Source of the DNA: Paenibacillus graminis
GTDB lineage: Bacteria > Bacillota > Bacilli > Paenibacillales > Paenibacillaceae
Assembly (NCBI RefSeq): GCF_000758705.1
Contig: NZ_CP009287.1
Coordinates: 124,001 to 188,000 of the forward strand
Direction: 5' to 3'
DNA length: 64,000 nucleotides
Shown: piece after piece, positions 9,757 to 22,688 of the stretch
Layout of the letters: every line of letters starts with the position of its first letter
Position numbering within the stretch: position 1 is the stretch's first letter
Notes under the pieces: generated by a model
Databases searched by the model: none
What the model was told of the DNA's origin: nothing
What the model saw: only the letters and a program-made list of their open reading frames with translations
Translations under genes and position numbers: made by a program

Positions 9757-10005
9757 ATGGGATGGTGGAGTATTAGGAGGCAGGCTGATGGGGAGCAAAA
9801 AAGATTAGACGACGATCATTGGAACGTATTCCTCGAAGTTCAACAGGCACACTCTGAGTGGGAGAGAGCGCATCTGATGTTTGATGAGGCGAAGGGACAG
9901 GATCAGATCGATTATGCCATATATATACTGGAGGCCGCTGAGCGTAAATATCAGATTCATCTGAAGCATGCCAAAAGTCTGGGGCTTAACCGCGCACAGC
10001 TCTAG
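9757..10005 (+). CDS. yaaL: YaaL-like protein (DUF2508)
   Basis: Small soluble, charged helical protein of 82 residues, function unknown. It sits between recR and bofA exactly as yaaL does in B. subtilis. I place the start at ATG 9757 (MGWWSIRRQADGEQ), because AAGGAGGAG lies 6 bp upstream; the open frame reaches back to TTG 9712, but the strong Shine-Dalgarno would then be inside the gene. The helical part EVQQAHSEWERAHLMFDEA fits the family pattern of Trp and alternating charges. Confidence 0.8.
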   Translation: MGWWSIRRQADGEQKRLDDDHWNVFLEVQQAHSEWERAHLMFDEAKGQDQIDYAIYILEAAERKYQIHLKHAKSLGLNRAQL

Positions 10006-10037
10006 TAACCGTTGAAGGAAAAAAAGGGAGGATTATC

Positions 10038-10304
10038 ATGCTGAGAATGGCCGCGCTGGCGGTTTTGGTTTTATCCGGACTTTTATTACTTCTTATTGTT
10101 TTCAGAAAAAAAATGGGCTGGGCTTGGCTCAGCCTCTTCGGTACGCATCTCCTACTGGCCGCGCTGGGTATTTATGTAGTGAATTTTTCGGGCTTGCTAA
10201 CGGATATATATATTCCCCTGAACCCTGCAACTATAGGCGCAGTAACGGTTCTCGGCCTTCCGGGGGTACTGATGCTTATGGGTTTGAAAATAACTTTGTT
10301 TTAA
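10038..10304 (+). CDS. bofA: Pro-sigmaK processing inhibitor BofA
   Basis: 88-residue membrane protein with hydrophobic segments at about 4-21, 28-48 and 62-86. BofA sits in the outer forespore membrane and holds the protease SpoIVFB inactive, delaying maturation of sigmaK during sporulation. The C-terminal PATIGAVTVLGLPGVLMLMG is the conserved part. The start ATG 10038 has AGGGAGG upstream. The position between yaaL and an rRNA operon matches the bofA-rrnA arrangement in B. subtilis. Confidence 0.92.
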   Translation: MLRMAALAVLVLSGLLLLLIVFRKKMGWAWLSLFGTHLLLAALGIYVVNFSGLLTDIYIPLNPATIGAVTVLGLPGVLMLMGLKITLF

Positions 10305-10307
10305 AGG

Positions 10308-10337
10308 TTGACGCGAGTTCTGAATCTGTGATACATT
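10308..10337 (+). promoter_or_regulatory. rRNA operon promoter P1
   Basis: TTGACG (10308-10313), 18-bp spacer, TACATT (10332-10337), starting 4 bp after the bofA stop codon. It is the first of two tandem promoters. Confidence 0.6.
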
Positions 10338-10414
10338 AAGTTTCGGCCCTTTGGACAGGATATCCTTTGATAACTTGCCGATAAGCCAAGCGAAAAAATA
10401 AATTAAAAAAACGC

Positions 10415-10444
10415 TTGACTAAAACAAAGGCGATGTGATATATT
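10415..10444 (+). promoter_or_regulatory. rRNA operon promoter P2
   Basis: TTGACT (10415-10420), 18-bp spacer, TATATT (10439-10444), preceded by an A-rich stretch like an UP element. Tandem P1/P2 is usual for Bacillales rrn operons. Confidence 0.7.
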
Positions 10445-10488
10445 ATAAAGGTCGCTGCTGACAAGCAACGATGAAGTATAAAAGACAT

Positions 10489-10507
10489 TGATCTTTGAAA
10501 ACTGAAC
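10489..10507 (+). promoter_or_regulatory. boxA-like antitermination motif, 16S leader
   Basis: TGATCTTTGAAAACTGAAC resembles the boxA sequence of Bacillus rrn leaders that recruits Nus factors. A near copy precedes the 23S gene. Confidence 0.6.
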
Positions 10508-10605
10508 AACGAGTGAGTGGGATTTCACGTAAGTGAGATCCAAAATTAGAGAATATTTTATTCTCGTCAGATGTTTCAAAATGAGCAATCGCTCTTTCTA
10601 AATAC

Positions 10606-12168
<1,563 letters not shown>

Positions 12169-12287
12169 TGGAGAATCGTTTCCTGCAACGGAAACATTCA
12201 AATCGGAAGCTTGACTTCCATTAGAACCCTTGGGTTCGAACACTCACTCGTGTTCAGTTTTGAAAGAGCAAGTCTCTTTCGTATGCG

Positions 12288-12404
12288 TTTGGTGGCGATA
12301 GCGGAGGGGTTCCACACGTACCCATCCCGAACACGACCGTTAAGCCCTCCAGCGCCGATGGTACTTGGACCGAAGGGTCCTGGGAGAGTAGGACGCCGCC
12401 AAGC
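12288..12404 (+). rRNA. 5S ribosomal RNA, placed between 16S and 23S
   Basis: 117 nt. TTTGGTGGCGATAGCGGAGG opens it and CGCCGCCAAGC closes it, pairing ends as helix I. The loop CCCATCCCGAACACG is the conserved helix III region. It lies 120 bp after 16S and upstream of tRNA-Ile; no second 5S follows 23S in this operon. This order departs from the usual 16S-23S-5S. Confidence 0.96.
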
Positions 12405-12451
12405 GGACAACCAATCCTTTGGTTGATTCCTAAATGTTATATATGTTATAT

Positions 12452-12528
12452 GGGCTTTTAGCTCAGTTGGTTAGAGCGCACCTCTGATAAGGGTGAGGTC
12501 GGTGGTTCGAGTCCACCAAGGCCCACCA
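12452..12528 (+). tRNA. tRNA-Ile (GAT)
   Basis: 77 nt with CCA encoded. Acceptor GGGCTTT pairs with AAGGCCC; anticodon loop CTGATAA. Part of the 16S-23S spacer. Confidence 0.97.
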
Positions 12529-12576
12529 TATAACAATTAATTTCCAAACGGCATCTCACCTTTGAAATGAATGTAT

Positions 12577-12652
12577 GGGGCCATAGCTCAGCTGGGAGAG
12601 CGCCTGCCTTGCAAGCAGGAGGTCAGCGGTTCGATCCCGCTTGGCTCCACCA
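12577..12652 (+). tRNA. tRNA-Ala (TGC)
   Basis: 76 nt with CCA encoded. Anticodon loop CTTGCAA between CTGCC-type stems. The usual partner of tRNA-Ile in rRNA spacers. Confidence 0.97.
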
Positions 12653-12683
12653 AATTTGTTTTAAAAGAGTATAGGCAAGACCT

Positions 12684-12702
12684 TGATCCTTGAAAACTGG
12701 AT
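12684..12702 (+). promoter_or_regulatory. boxA-like motif before 23S
   Basis: TGATCCTTGAAAACTGGAT repeats the leader motif at 10489-10507 with few changes. It probably serves antitermination or processing of the 23S part of the transcript. Confidence 0.5.
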
Positions 12703-12807
12703 ACCGAAACGAAAATGCGTTTTAGAACATCTTTTAGCTGAAACTTGTGTAAGCAAGTTGAAATAGTTATTAGTTGATACAGCGATTTTCCCTACGGGAA
12801 AACGCAT

Positions 12808-15732
<2,925 letters not shown>

Positions 15733-15813
15733 AAAAAAGTAAAACGCAGATTCGTTTCGGATTCAGTTTTCAGGAATCAAATTCCTGTATGGATTTACAT
15801 GGCTATATCAATT

Positions 15814-15905
15814 GGAGAGATACCCAAGTGGCTATAAGGGGACCCTCTGCTAAGGGGTTAGACTGCGTAAGCGGTGCGAGGGTTCGAATCCCTCTCTCTC
15901 CGCCA
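15814..15905 (+). tRNA. tRNA-Ser (GCT)
   Basis: 92 nt including a long variable arm, CCA encoded. Acceptor GGAGAGA/TCTCTCC; anticodon loop CTGCTAA. First of eight tRNAs after 23S. Confidence 0.95.
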
Positions 15906-15932
15906 TTTTAAATCCATTAATTATGTTATTGT

Positions 15933-16009
15933 GGCGGCGTAGCTCAGCTGGCTAGAGCGTACGGTTCATACCCGTGAGGTCGGGGGTTCGATCCCCTCTG
16001 CCGCTACCA
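15933..16009 (+). tRNA. tRNA-Met (CAT)
   Basis: 77 nt with CCA. Anticodon loop TTCATAC; body close to the B. subtilis elongator tRNA-Met. A modified tRNA-Ile2 with genomic CAT cannot be fully excluded by eye. Confidence 0.9.
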
Positions 16010-16017
16010 TAATACCT

Positions 16018-16093
16018 GGAGGCTTAGCTCAGCTGGGAGAGCATCTGCCTTACAAGCAGAGGGTCGGGGGTTCGAACCCCTCAGCCTCCACCA
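16018..16093 (+). tRNA. tRNA-Val (TAC)
   Basis: 76 nt with CCA. Acceptor GGAGGCT/AGCCTCC; anticodon loop CTTACAA. Only 8 bp after tRNA-Met. Confidence 0.96.
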
Positions 16094-16123
16094 TTTTTAG
16101 ATTGTAGATTGACCTTACACCGT

Positions 16124-16199
<76 letters not shown>

Positions 16200-16214
16200 T
16201 TGTATTACAAATGC

Positions 16215-16292
16215 GGAACCGTGGTGTAGTTGGCCTAACATGCCTGCCTGTCACGCAGGAGATCGCGGGTTCGAATCCCGTCGGTTCCGCCA
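16215..16292 (+). tRNA. tRNA-Asp (GTC)
   Basis: 78 nt with CCA. Acceptor GGAACCG/CGGTTCC with G discriminator; anticodon loop CTGTCAC between GCCTG-type stems. Confidence 0.94.
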
Positions 16293-16308
16293 TTTTTGTT
16301 TCTTTCAT

Positions 16309-16384
16309 GGCTCGGTAGCTCAGTCGGTAGAGCAAAGGACTGAAAATCCTTGTGTCGGCGGTTCGATTCCGTCCCGCGCCACCA
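16309..16384 (+). tRNA. tRNA-Phe (GAA) with acceptor-stem mismatch
   Basis: 76 nt with CCA. Anticodon loop CTGAAAA. Acceptor GGCTCGG faces CCGCGCC, giving a T4-C69 mismatch where the B. subtilis tRNA has T4-A69 (CCGAGCC). Everything else fits a normal tRNA-Phe. Confidence 0.93.
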
Positions 16385-16390
16385 TATTGT

Positions 16391-16476
16391 GGAGGCTTAG
16401 CGAAGTGGCCAAACGCATCAGACTGTAAATCTGCTCACGTACGTGTTCGGTGGTTCGAATCCATCAGCCTCCACCA
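16391..16476 (+). tRNA. tRNA-Tyr (GTA)
   Basis: 86 nt with long variable arm and CCA. Acceptor GGAGGCT/AGCCTCC; anticodon loop CTGTAAA. Confidence 0.96.
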
Positions 16477-16483
16477 GTTTTAT

Positions 16484-16556
16484 GAGCCATTAGCTCAGTT
16501 GGTAGAGCACCTGACTTTTAATCAGGGTGTCGAAGGTTCGAGTCCTTCATGGCTCA
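16484..16556 (+). tRNA. tRNA-Lys (TTT), no encoded CCA
   Basis: 73 nt. Acceptor GAGCCAT/ATGGCTC with A discriminator; anticodon loop CTTTTAA. The bases after the discriminator are TTCC, so CCA must be added enzymatically, unlike the other tRNAs here. Confidence 0.95.
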
Positions 16557-16568
16557 TTCCAATCCGAA

Positions 16569-16597
16569 AGTCATCACCATTAGGTGATGGCTTTTTT
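16569..16597 (+). terminator. Terminator of the rrn-tRNA operon
   Basis: TCATCACC and GGTGATGG form a stem around ATTA, followed by CTTTTTTG. It lies 12 bp after tRNA-Lys. Confidence 0.85.
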
Positions 16598-16817
16598 GTA
16601 TTTCTGTTTTGTGTTTTCGGAATTGTTGAATTATGATTCTGGCAGAGCGTGGGTTTATTGCTTAGGGCAATAATAATGTGCATTCTGAGCTGGCGCGGGA
16701 TTTAGGGATAACACTTCATAAGAAGGCTGCTCTAACCCTAATACTGTCTAAGGCGCATCTTGTTGAAAAATGTGATAAAATAGGCGAAAAGAGCAAAAGT
16801 GGTGGAGTATGGTGACG

Positions 16818-17912
16818 ATGGATAGTGAGGTTTTGCGTCAAAAATTGGAGCAGCTCACCGGAAAGAGAACCGGAATCAAACAGCTCGGGAGGCAGCATTC
16901 GGCTTCCCTTTTTGGCATAGGCGCGGAAGAGCAGGACCAGCCCGTGGTGCATGAGGGGCATCTGTGGGTACCTTTATATGAGAACGATGGACGGGTAACA
17001 GCAATTTGGCTGGAGCTGGATGGGCTGACTCCAATGGAGATACAGCTGGTTAATTATGCCGCAAGAAATTTCGCAGTCGCCCTTAAGGCAACGGGCCTGA
17101 AGGAAGAAGGGGAAATAGAGGCCCGCCAGCTCAGCGGGTGGCTGAATGCCCAATTGGAGCAGGAGAAAAATGAGGCGGAAATCCCCGATGAAATGACTTT
17201 GAAGGGACGGCTGGTGGGAGAGATGATTCCCTTCCTGCTGGTCAGCGAAAATGTCCATAACCCGCAGGTGACCTACCGTTCTCTGATGAAGCTGCTGCGC
17301 AGTTACTTCGAGAATGAAATTCTGCTTATCCCCCTGCAGGAGAAGGAATGGTTAATTTTAGCCCGCAAGGAACTGCTCACCGGCGGGGATGATAAGGAAG
17401 ATGAGGAAGAGAGTGCTGATGATCTGCTGGCGCAGACCTGTATGGGACTGCATGAACTGATTGCCAGCGAGTGGGTTGGGGTTTTTCATCTGGCTGTAGC
17501 ACCTGCCATTATTCCTGTGAAAGGGTTGACCGGATCGGTAGCCCTGTTACGCGAAACCATTATTCTGGGCCGGATCTTTCAAGTTGGGGACTACATTCAT
17601 CTGCCATGGGAGCTTCATATGGAGCGGCTGGTTAATAGCATACCCGATGACCGCCGCAGGCAGCTGCTTGGACAGATCGGGGATTATACCTCTGTGCTTG
17701 CGGATAAGGAAATGCTGCTTACTTTGGAGACTTTTTTTGAGATGGACTGCAATGTCAGCGAAACGGCCAAAAAGCTGTATATTCACCGGAATACGCTGCT
17801 TTACAGGCTGGACAAGATCAAACAGGAAACCGGAGCGGATGTCAGAAGCTTTGGGGATGCTGCTATTGTGAAGTTAGCCATGTTATTGTATAAAGTGACG
17901 AAAAGAAAATAG
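16818..17912 (+). CDS. PucR/CdaR-type transcriptional regulator
   Basis: 364-residue putative regulator. The C-terminal LETFFEMDCNVSETAKKLYI followed by HRNTLLYRLDKIKQETGADV is the PucR-type helix-turn-helix that ends CdaR/PucR regulators. The N-terminal 300 residues show no named sensor; an acidic stretch DDKEDEEESADD lies near 195-206. I prefer ATG 16818 (MDSEVLRQ), since GGTGGAG at 16801 is correctly spaced for it; ATG 16809 is 1 bp from that site. It stands just upstream of the sugar ABC ATPase gene in the same direction, so control of that gene or of carbon use is plausible but unproven. Confidence 0.8.
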   Translation: MDSEVLRQKLEQLTGKRTGIKQLGRQHSASLFGIGAEEQDQPVVHEGHLWVPLYENDGRVTAIWLELDGLTPMEIQLVNYAARNFAVALKATGLKEEGEIEARQLSGWLNAQLEQEKNEAEIPDEMTLKGRLVGEMIPFLLVSENVHNPQVTYRSLMKLLRSYFENEILLIPLQEKEWLILARKELLTGGDDKEDEEESADDLLAQTCMGLHELIASEWVGVFHLAVAPAIIPVKGLTGSVALLRETIILGRIFQVGDYIHLPWELHMERLVNSIPDDRRRQLLGQIGDYTSVLADKEMLLTLETFFEMDCNVSETAKKLYIHRNTLLYRLDKIKQETGADVRSFGDAAIVKLAMLLYKVTKRK

Positions 17913-17916
17913 GTTT

Positions 17917-17934
17917 TTTGTGAACGTTACAAAT
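17917..17934 (+). promoter_or_regulatory. Imperfect palindrome upstream of the ABC ATPase gene
   Basis: TTTGTGAACGTTACAAA is a near palindrome (TTTGT-G-AAC/GTTACAAA) in the 109-bp gap. It resembles a degenerate cre site, but one half-site is out of register, so an operator for the adjacent PucR-type protein is equally possible. Confidence 0.3.
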
Positions 17935-18021
17935 AGCCAGCGCGGCATGTCTGGGGTAAGATAAATATACAAGAAAGCGATTTATTTTTTAATCCAATAA
18001 TTGACTCGAGGGGGAAATACA

Positions 18022-19143
18022 ATGGCAGGCGTTCGTTTAGAGCATATTTTCAAAAAATACCCGGGTTCCGATAAAGCGACAGTAATCGATATCAATCTCG
18101 ATATTAAAGATAAGGAATTTCTGGTATTGGTTGGACCATCCGGTTGCGGTAAATCCACAACCCTGCGTATGATTGCCGGTCTGGAAGAAATCTCCGAAGG
18201 TAAGATGTACATTGGCGACCGTGTAGTCAATGACGTAGCTCCTAAAGACCGCGATATCGCGATGGTGTTCCAATCCTACGCCTTGTATCCGCACATGAGT
18301 GTATATCAGAACATGGCATTCGGTTTGAAACTGCGTAAAGTGAAAAAAGAAGAAATCGACAAAAAAGTTCGCGAAGCTGCGAAAATCCTCGATATCGAAC
18401 ATCTGCTTGACCGTAAACCAAAAGCATTGTCCGGTGGTCAACGCCAACGTGTCGCCCTGGGCCGCGCGATCGTACGTGATCCGCAAGTCTTCCTGATGGA
18501 TGAACCTCTCTCCAACTTGGATGCTAAACTTCGTGGTCAGATGCGTGCGGAAATTACTAAGCTGGTTAAACGTCTTGAAACCACTTGTATCTATGTAACA
18601 CATGACCAGACAGAAGCTATGACAATGGGTGACCGTATCGTAGTTATGTATGATGGTATCATTCAACAAGCTGCTTCTCCTGAAGAGTTGTACAATGAGC
18701 CAACAAACCTGTTCGTAGCCGGATTTATCGGTTCCCCTACAATGAACTTTATCAATGGTACACTATCTGATGTTGGCGGCGCCGTACGCTTCCGTGCAGA
18801 GAACCTTGATGTTGAAGTACCAGGCGGCAAAGCTACACTGCTGCGCAACAAAGGCTACATCGGCAAAGAAGTAATCATGGGTGTTCGTCCGGAAGATATT
18901 CACGAAGAACCAGTATTCCTGGAAGCTTCTCCGAACACGATCTTCACTTCTCTGGTTGATGTTACTGAAAACCTGGGTCATGAAATGCTCTTGTACTTGA
19001 GCGGCCTTGGTGCCGGCACTGTAATCGCCCGTGTAGATGGACGTTCCACTACCCGTGAAGGCAGCAAGCCAAAATTGGCGATCGACATGAACAAAATCCA
19101 CATCTTCGACAAGGAATCCGAACTTAACGTTCTGCTCGGATAA
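18022..19143 (+). CDS. Sugar ABC transporter ATPase, MsmX/UgpC type
   Basis: 373-residue ATP-binding subunit that energises carbohydrate importers; B. subtilis MsmX serves several such systems. Walker A GPSGCGKST (about 38-46), Q-loop, signature LSGGQRQRVALGRA, Walker B VFLMDEPLSNLDA and the switch His in THDQTEAM are all present, followed by a C-terminal TOBE/MalK-like regulatory domain. I use ATG 18022 with GAGGGGG upstream; the frame opens at TTG 18001 but that adds only MTRGGNT. No permease genes lie nearby, which fits a shared ATPase. Codon use is biased towards highly expressed genes. A terminator follows. Confidence 0.93.
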   Translation: MAGVRLEHIFKKYPGSDKATVIDINLDIKDKEFLVLVGPSGCGKSTTLRMIAGLEEISEGKMYIGDRVVNDVAPKDRDIAMVFQSYALYPHMSVYQNMAFGLKLRKVKKEEIDKKVREAAKILDIEHLLDRKPKALSGGQRQRVALGRAIVRDPQVFLMDEPLSNLDAKLRGQMRAEITKLVKRLETTCIYVTHDQTEAMTMGDRIVVMYDGIIQQAASPEELYNEPTNLFVAGFIGSPTMNFINGTLSDVGGAVRFRAENLDVEVPGGKATLLRNKGYIGKEVIMGVRPEDIHEEPVFLEASPNTIFTSLVDVTENLGHEMLLYLSGLGAGTVIARVDGRSTTREGSKPKLAIDMNKIHIFDKESELNVLLG

Positions 19144-19163
19144 GATAGCGTAACCGTTTGAAG

Positions 19164-19191
19164 AAAGCCGCCTGTGAAGGCGGCTTTTTTA
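19164..19191 (+). terminator. Terminator after the ABC ATPase gene
   Basis: AAGCCGCC pairs with GGCGGCTT around TGTGAA, followed by a T run. Confidence 0.88.
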
Positions 19192-19256
19192 ATAAACAGA
19201 AGCAGCTATATTTTGGGGGCTTTCTATACAGCGCATGATTTTGGACAGAAAGCCAT

Positions 19257-19277
19257 AGCCCCACAATGTGGGGCTGT
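19257..19277 (+). terminator. Second terminator-like hairpin before hprK
   Basis: AGCCCCAC pairs with GTGGGGCT around AAT, then GTTTATTTTT. It also ends a larger inverted repeat GGCTTTCT (19218) / AGAAAGCC (19247). No gene is visible between the two terminators in the 331-bp gap. Confidence 0.55.
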
Positions 19278-19474
19278 TTATTTTTACATATCACAGCTCA
19301 TAAGAGCCCTGCTTATTTGTTAAGTCAGACAGAAGGAACAAGGCTATTAAGATTGCATTCATAGGCGTTATCCATTAAGATAGCAGGAGAATTACCTGCG
19401 GCTGGGATGGGAACTGTTATTAACCAAATGCGGGCGAGCGGTTACCGCCGCTGGTGACGAAAGGACGGACACAC

Positions 19475-20413
19475 ATGGCTAAGAAGGTAAAAGTATCCGA
19501 GTTGGTGCAGCATTTTCAGTTAGAGGTTGTTTCTGGACATGAGGGTTTGAAGAGACCGATTACAGTGGATGATTTGAATCGTCCTGGTCTGGAAATGGCT
19601 GGTTATTTTGAATATTACCCTGAAGAACGTGTTCAATTGCTGGGGAAGACCGAGCTGGCTTTTTTCTCCATGCTGCCGGACGAAGAGCGTAAAAGCCGGA
19701 TTCGCGGGATCTGTAATGATAATACACCTTGTATCGTGATTACAAGAGCACTTGATGTACCGCAGGAGCTTATTGACATAAGCAACGAAAAAGGATTGCC
19801 TGTGCTGCGCAGCTCCATGGCGACCACGATATTTTCCAGCAGACTAACCAGCTTTCTGGAAGGCCGGCTGGCGCCTACAGCCACGATTCATGGCGTTCTC
19901 TGTGATGTATACGGTGTGGGTATGCTGATTACAGGCAGCAGCGGCATCGGGAAAAGTGAAACTGCGCTGGAGCTTGTAAAACGTGGACACCGCCTGATTG
20001 CCGATGATGCGGTTGAAATCCGCCAAACCTCAGATAACCAACTGCACGGGACAGCTCCGGAGCTTATCCGCCATCTGCTGGAAATCCGCGGTGTCGGTAT
20101 AATCAATGTAATGACCTTGTTTGGCGCAGGGGCGATCCGCAATCACAAACGCATTACGCTGGTAGTCAGACTGGAGGCTTGGCAGCAGGACAAGCAATAT
20201 GACCGGCTCGGACTGGATGAGGAAACGACACGGATTATCGATACAGATGTGCCGCTTGTAACGATTCCCGTACGCCCGGGACGTAACCTTGCGGTTATTA
20301 TTGAAGTAGCGGCAATGAACTATCGGTTGAAGCAGATGGGCTTCAATGCGGCGTTGCAGTTTACCAATAAGCTTACTGCCACCATATCTGAAGACATGGA
20401 TGATTTGGACTAG
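19475..20413 (+). CDS. hprK: HPr kinase/phosphorylase
   Basis: 312-residue bifunctional enzyme that phosphorylates HPr (and Crh) at Ser46 when glycolytic intermediates are high, and removes that phosphate when they fall. It is the sensor of Firmicute catabolite repression. Walker A GSSGIGKS is at 154-161; the catalytic acid is in ADDAVEI; the family signature [18 protein letters not shown] is present. I use ATG 19475 with AAAGGAC upstream; GTG 19454 is less likely. It heads the hprK-lgt-ppaX-acetyltransferase operon, with 12-, 8- and overlapping spacings, as in B. subtilis. Confidence 0.97.
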   Translation: MAKKVKVSELVQHFQLEVVSGHEGLKRPITVDDLNRPGLEMAGYFEYYPEERVQLLGKTELAFFSMLPDEERKSRIRGICNDNTPCIVITRALDVPQELIDISNEKGLPVLRSSMATTIFSSRLTSFLEGRLAPTATIHGVLCDVYGVGMLITGSSGIGKSETALELVKRGHRLIADDAVEIRQTSDNQLHGTAPELIRHLLEIRGVGIINVMTLFGAGAIRNHKRITLVVRLEAWQQDKQYDRLGLDEETTRIIDTDVPLVTIPVRPGRNLAVIIEVAAMNYRLKQMGFNAALQFTNKLTATISEDMDDLD

Positions 20414-20425
20414 GAGTGTGAGAGC

Positions 20426-21457
20426 ATGTTTTTTTCGTTAGCGATTGATCCGATTGTCTTCTCCATCGGTTCACTGCCGGTTCACTGGTATGGTTTGATA
20501 CTCGGTGTCGGCGCATTGGCCGGGTTATTTTTGGCGATCCAAGAAGGCAAACGTTTCAACATTCCGCAGGAATTTTTCATGGATATGCTGCTGCTCGGCG
20601 TGCCGTCTGCGATCATTGGTGCGCGGATTTATTTTGTGGCTTTCAAATGGGAGGATTACAAGGACAACTTTGTTGATGTCTTCAAGATCTGGAACGGCGG
20701 AATCGCAATCTATGGCGCGCTAATTGGAGCAATCATTTGCGGTATTATTTATTTCCGTTACAAAGGGTATCCGTTCTGGCGCATTGTGGATATTTGTGCA
20801 CCTGGGCTGCTTGCAGGCCAGATGATCGGACGCTGGGGAAATTTTGTGAACCAGGAAGCCTATGGTGGGGTTGTGGAAGAATCTTTCCTGCGTGATAAGC
20901 TGCATCTTCCTGACTTTATAGTGAACCAGATGTACATAGGAGACGCCTTTCATCATCCAACCTTCCTGTATGAATCGCTCTGGAGCCTGCTGGGTATTTT
21001 GCTGCTGATGGTGCTGCGCCGGCAAAAGTTTGTACGTGCAGGTGAGATTTTCCTGTCTTATTTCATTTGGTATTCTATCGGGCGCTTCTTTATCGAAGCA
21101 CTGCGTACAGATAGCCTGGCTTTCAAGGGGAACAGCGGACTGGCTTCCTTCCTGAACGGATTGTGGTCACCGATGAAATGGCTTGGTTTTGAACAAGGAT
21201 ATCTTGATCCGGCTTATGGAAATATCCGCAGCTCGCAGCTTTTGGCGCTGCTGACTATCGTAGCGGCTATAATACTAATCATTGTCCGGCGGGTAACAGG
21301 TCAGCCTAAGGACCATTACTCCGATCCAATTGTCAGCACCAAGCCTGCTGCCGCTGATGCTGTAGTTCCGGAAAGTGCAGCTCATACCCCGCAGAGTGCT
21401 CCGCAGGTTAGACAACCGGAGCCGGAGAACACGCCGGATGAATTACCGAAGGAGTAG
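20426..21457 (+). CDS. lgt: Phosphatidylglycerol-prolipoprotein diacylglyceryl transferase
   Basis: 343-residue membrane enzyme that adds diacylglycerol to the lipobox cysteine of prolipoproteins. The Lgt signature GRWGNFVNQEAYG lies near 134-146, and about seven membrane segments can be traced. The last 50 residues are a hydrophilic Pro/Glu/Ala-rich tail (ADAVVPESAAHTPQSAPQV and on) that extends past the usual end of B. subtilis Lgt; its role is unknown. ATG 20426 follows TAGGAGTGTG. It is 12 bp after hprK. Confidence 0.95.
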   Translation: MFFSLAIDPIVFSIGSLPVHWYGLILGVGALAGLFLAIQEGKRFNIPQEFFMDMLLLGVPSAIIGARIYFVAFKWEDYKDNFVDVFKIWNGGIAIYGALIGAIICGIIYFRYKGYPFWRIVDICAPGLLAGQMIGRWGNFVNQEAYGGVVEESFLRDKLHLPDFIVNQMYIGDAFHHPTFLYESLWSLLGILLLMVLRRQKFVRAGEIFLSYFIWYSIGRFFIEALRTDSLAFKGNSGLASFLNGLWSPMKWLGFEQGYLDPAYGNIRSSQLLALLTIVAAIILIIVRRVTGQPKDHYSDPIVSTKPAAADAVVPESAAHTPQSAPQVRQPEPENTPDELPKE

Positions 21458-21465
21458 CTGATCTA

Positions 21466-22119
21466 ATGATAGAATGTGTACTGTTTGATCTGGACGGAAC
21501 GATTGTAAATACCAACGAGCTGATTATCAACTCGTTCATGCACACGCTGAAGGAGAATAATCTGCCCCCGCTGACCCGGGAGCAGATTATTCCCTATATG
21601 GGGACTACGCTGCATCAGCAGTTGAGTGTTTTCTCCGGTCTGGAAGATACCAGCGTGCTGGAGCAGTCCTACCGTTCCTATAATTATGCGCACCATGATG
21701 AGCTGGTTGGCTCTTTTCCCTATGTAAATGAGACAATGGAGGAGCTTGCGGGCCGCGGTATCAAGCTGGGTATTGTGACGACGAAGATTCGTCCGACCAC
21801 AATCAGGGCGCTGGAGATGTTCGATCTGCTGAAGTACATGGAGACCATTGTGACAGTAAACGATGTAGTCCAGCCCAAGCCTCACGCAGAGCCGGTTCTG
21901 AAGGCTGTCAGCAACCTGGGCGTTGACCCGCGAAGAACACTGATGGTTGGAGACAGCCCTGTTGATATCCAGTCAGCCAAAGCGGCTGGTGTCCGTGTAG
22001 CTGCAGTAGCCTGGTCGCTAAAAGGTGAAGATGTACTGCGCAACTATGAGCCTGATTATATCATCCATGATATGAAGGACATCTTTGGTATCGTAGACCA
22101 GGGGACGATGGAACTGTGA
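21466..22119 (+). CDS. ppaX: Pyrophosphatase PpaX (HAD family)
   Basis: 217-residue HAD hydrolase. [13 protein letters not shown] near 8-20 is motif I with the nucleophilic Asp8 and Asp10; VTTKIRP supplies motif II; the motif III Lys is in [24 protein letters not shown] is motif IV. In Firmicutes PpaX hydrolyses the pyrophosphate released when HprK dephosphorylates HPr-Ser-P, which matches its location two genes after hprK. The start is ATG 21466, 8 bp after lgt. It overlaps the next gene by 4 bp (GTGA). Confidence 0.92.
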   Translation: MIECVLFDLDGTIVNTNELIINSFMHTLKENNLPPLTREQIIPYMGTTLHQQLSVFSGLEDTSVLEQSYRSYNYAHHDELVGSFPYVNETMEELAGRGIKLGIVTTKIRPTTIRALEMFDLLKYMETIVTVNDVVQPKPHAEPVLKAVSNLGVDPRRTLMVGDSPVDIQSAKAAGVRVAAVAWSLKGEDVLRNYEPDYIIHDMKDIFGIVDQGTMEL

Positions 22120-22631
22120 GAAGAGTAACCCGCTATCCCGTGGAAGGACATAACTCCCTTTGGTACATCTACCGCACGGTCAGCCCATGGAAAGGTGTGC
22201 GTAACTTTATTTTTATACAGATTGCCCGTTATTGCCCAATTCTGCCGCTAAAGAACTGGATATACCGTAACGTCCTGGGCATGAAGGTGGGCAAGCACAC
22301 TGCGTTTGGGCTCATGGCGATGGTAGATGTTTTTTTTCCGGAAAAGATTACAGTGGGTGAAAATTCTGTGATCGGTTACAATACTACAATTCTGGCCCAT
22401 GAATACCTGATCAAGGAATACCGGCTCGGTGAAGTCATAATCGGTGAAAATGTGCTGGTCGGTGCCAATACAACGATTCTCCCTGGTGTCACCATCGGGG
22501 ATGGAGCGATTATAGCGGCAGGCTCTGTAGTGCACAAGGATGTGGCGGCAGGTTCCTTTGTGGGGGGGAACCCGCTCAGGGAGCTGCATTCTTCAGCCGA
22601 GAAGAATATTCAAGACTCCGAAGATAAGTGA
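22116..22631 (+). CDS. yvoF: Left-handed beta-helix acetyltransferase (YvoF-like)
   Basis: 171-residue protein of the hexapeptide-repeat acyltransferase superfamily. Repeated [IVG]G-x-x-[TVA] turns run through about 60-155 ([32 protein letters not shown]), forming the beta helix. Related proteins acetylate sugars or capsule precursors from acetyl-CoA; the substrate here is not evident. The start GTG 22116 overlaps the ppaX stop (GTGA), implying translational coupling. It holds the place of yvoF in the B. subtilis hprK operon. A hairpin terminator follows at 22643. Confidence 0.85.
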   Translation: MRRVTRYPVEGHNSLWYIYRTVSPWKGVRNFIFIQIARYCPILPLKNWIYRNVLGMKVGKHTAFGLMAMVDVFFPEKITVGENSVIGYNTTILAHEYLIKEYRLGEVIIGENVLVGANTTILPGVTIGDGAIIAAGSVVHKDVAAGSFVGGNPLRELHSSAEKNIQDSEDK

Positions 22632-22642
22632 TGGAGAGGTTG

Positions 22643-22688
22643 CCCTGCAGTATGATGCGTGCACTCACGCAGGAGCTGCGGGGTTTTG
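22643..22688 (+). terminator. Terminator of the hprK operon
   Basis: CCCTGCAG pairs with CTGCGGGG, with an inner GCGTG/CACGC stem, followed by TTTTGTT. Confidence 0.7.
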
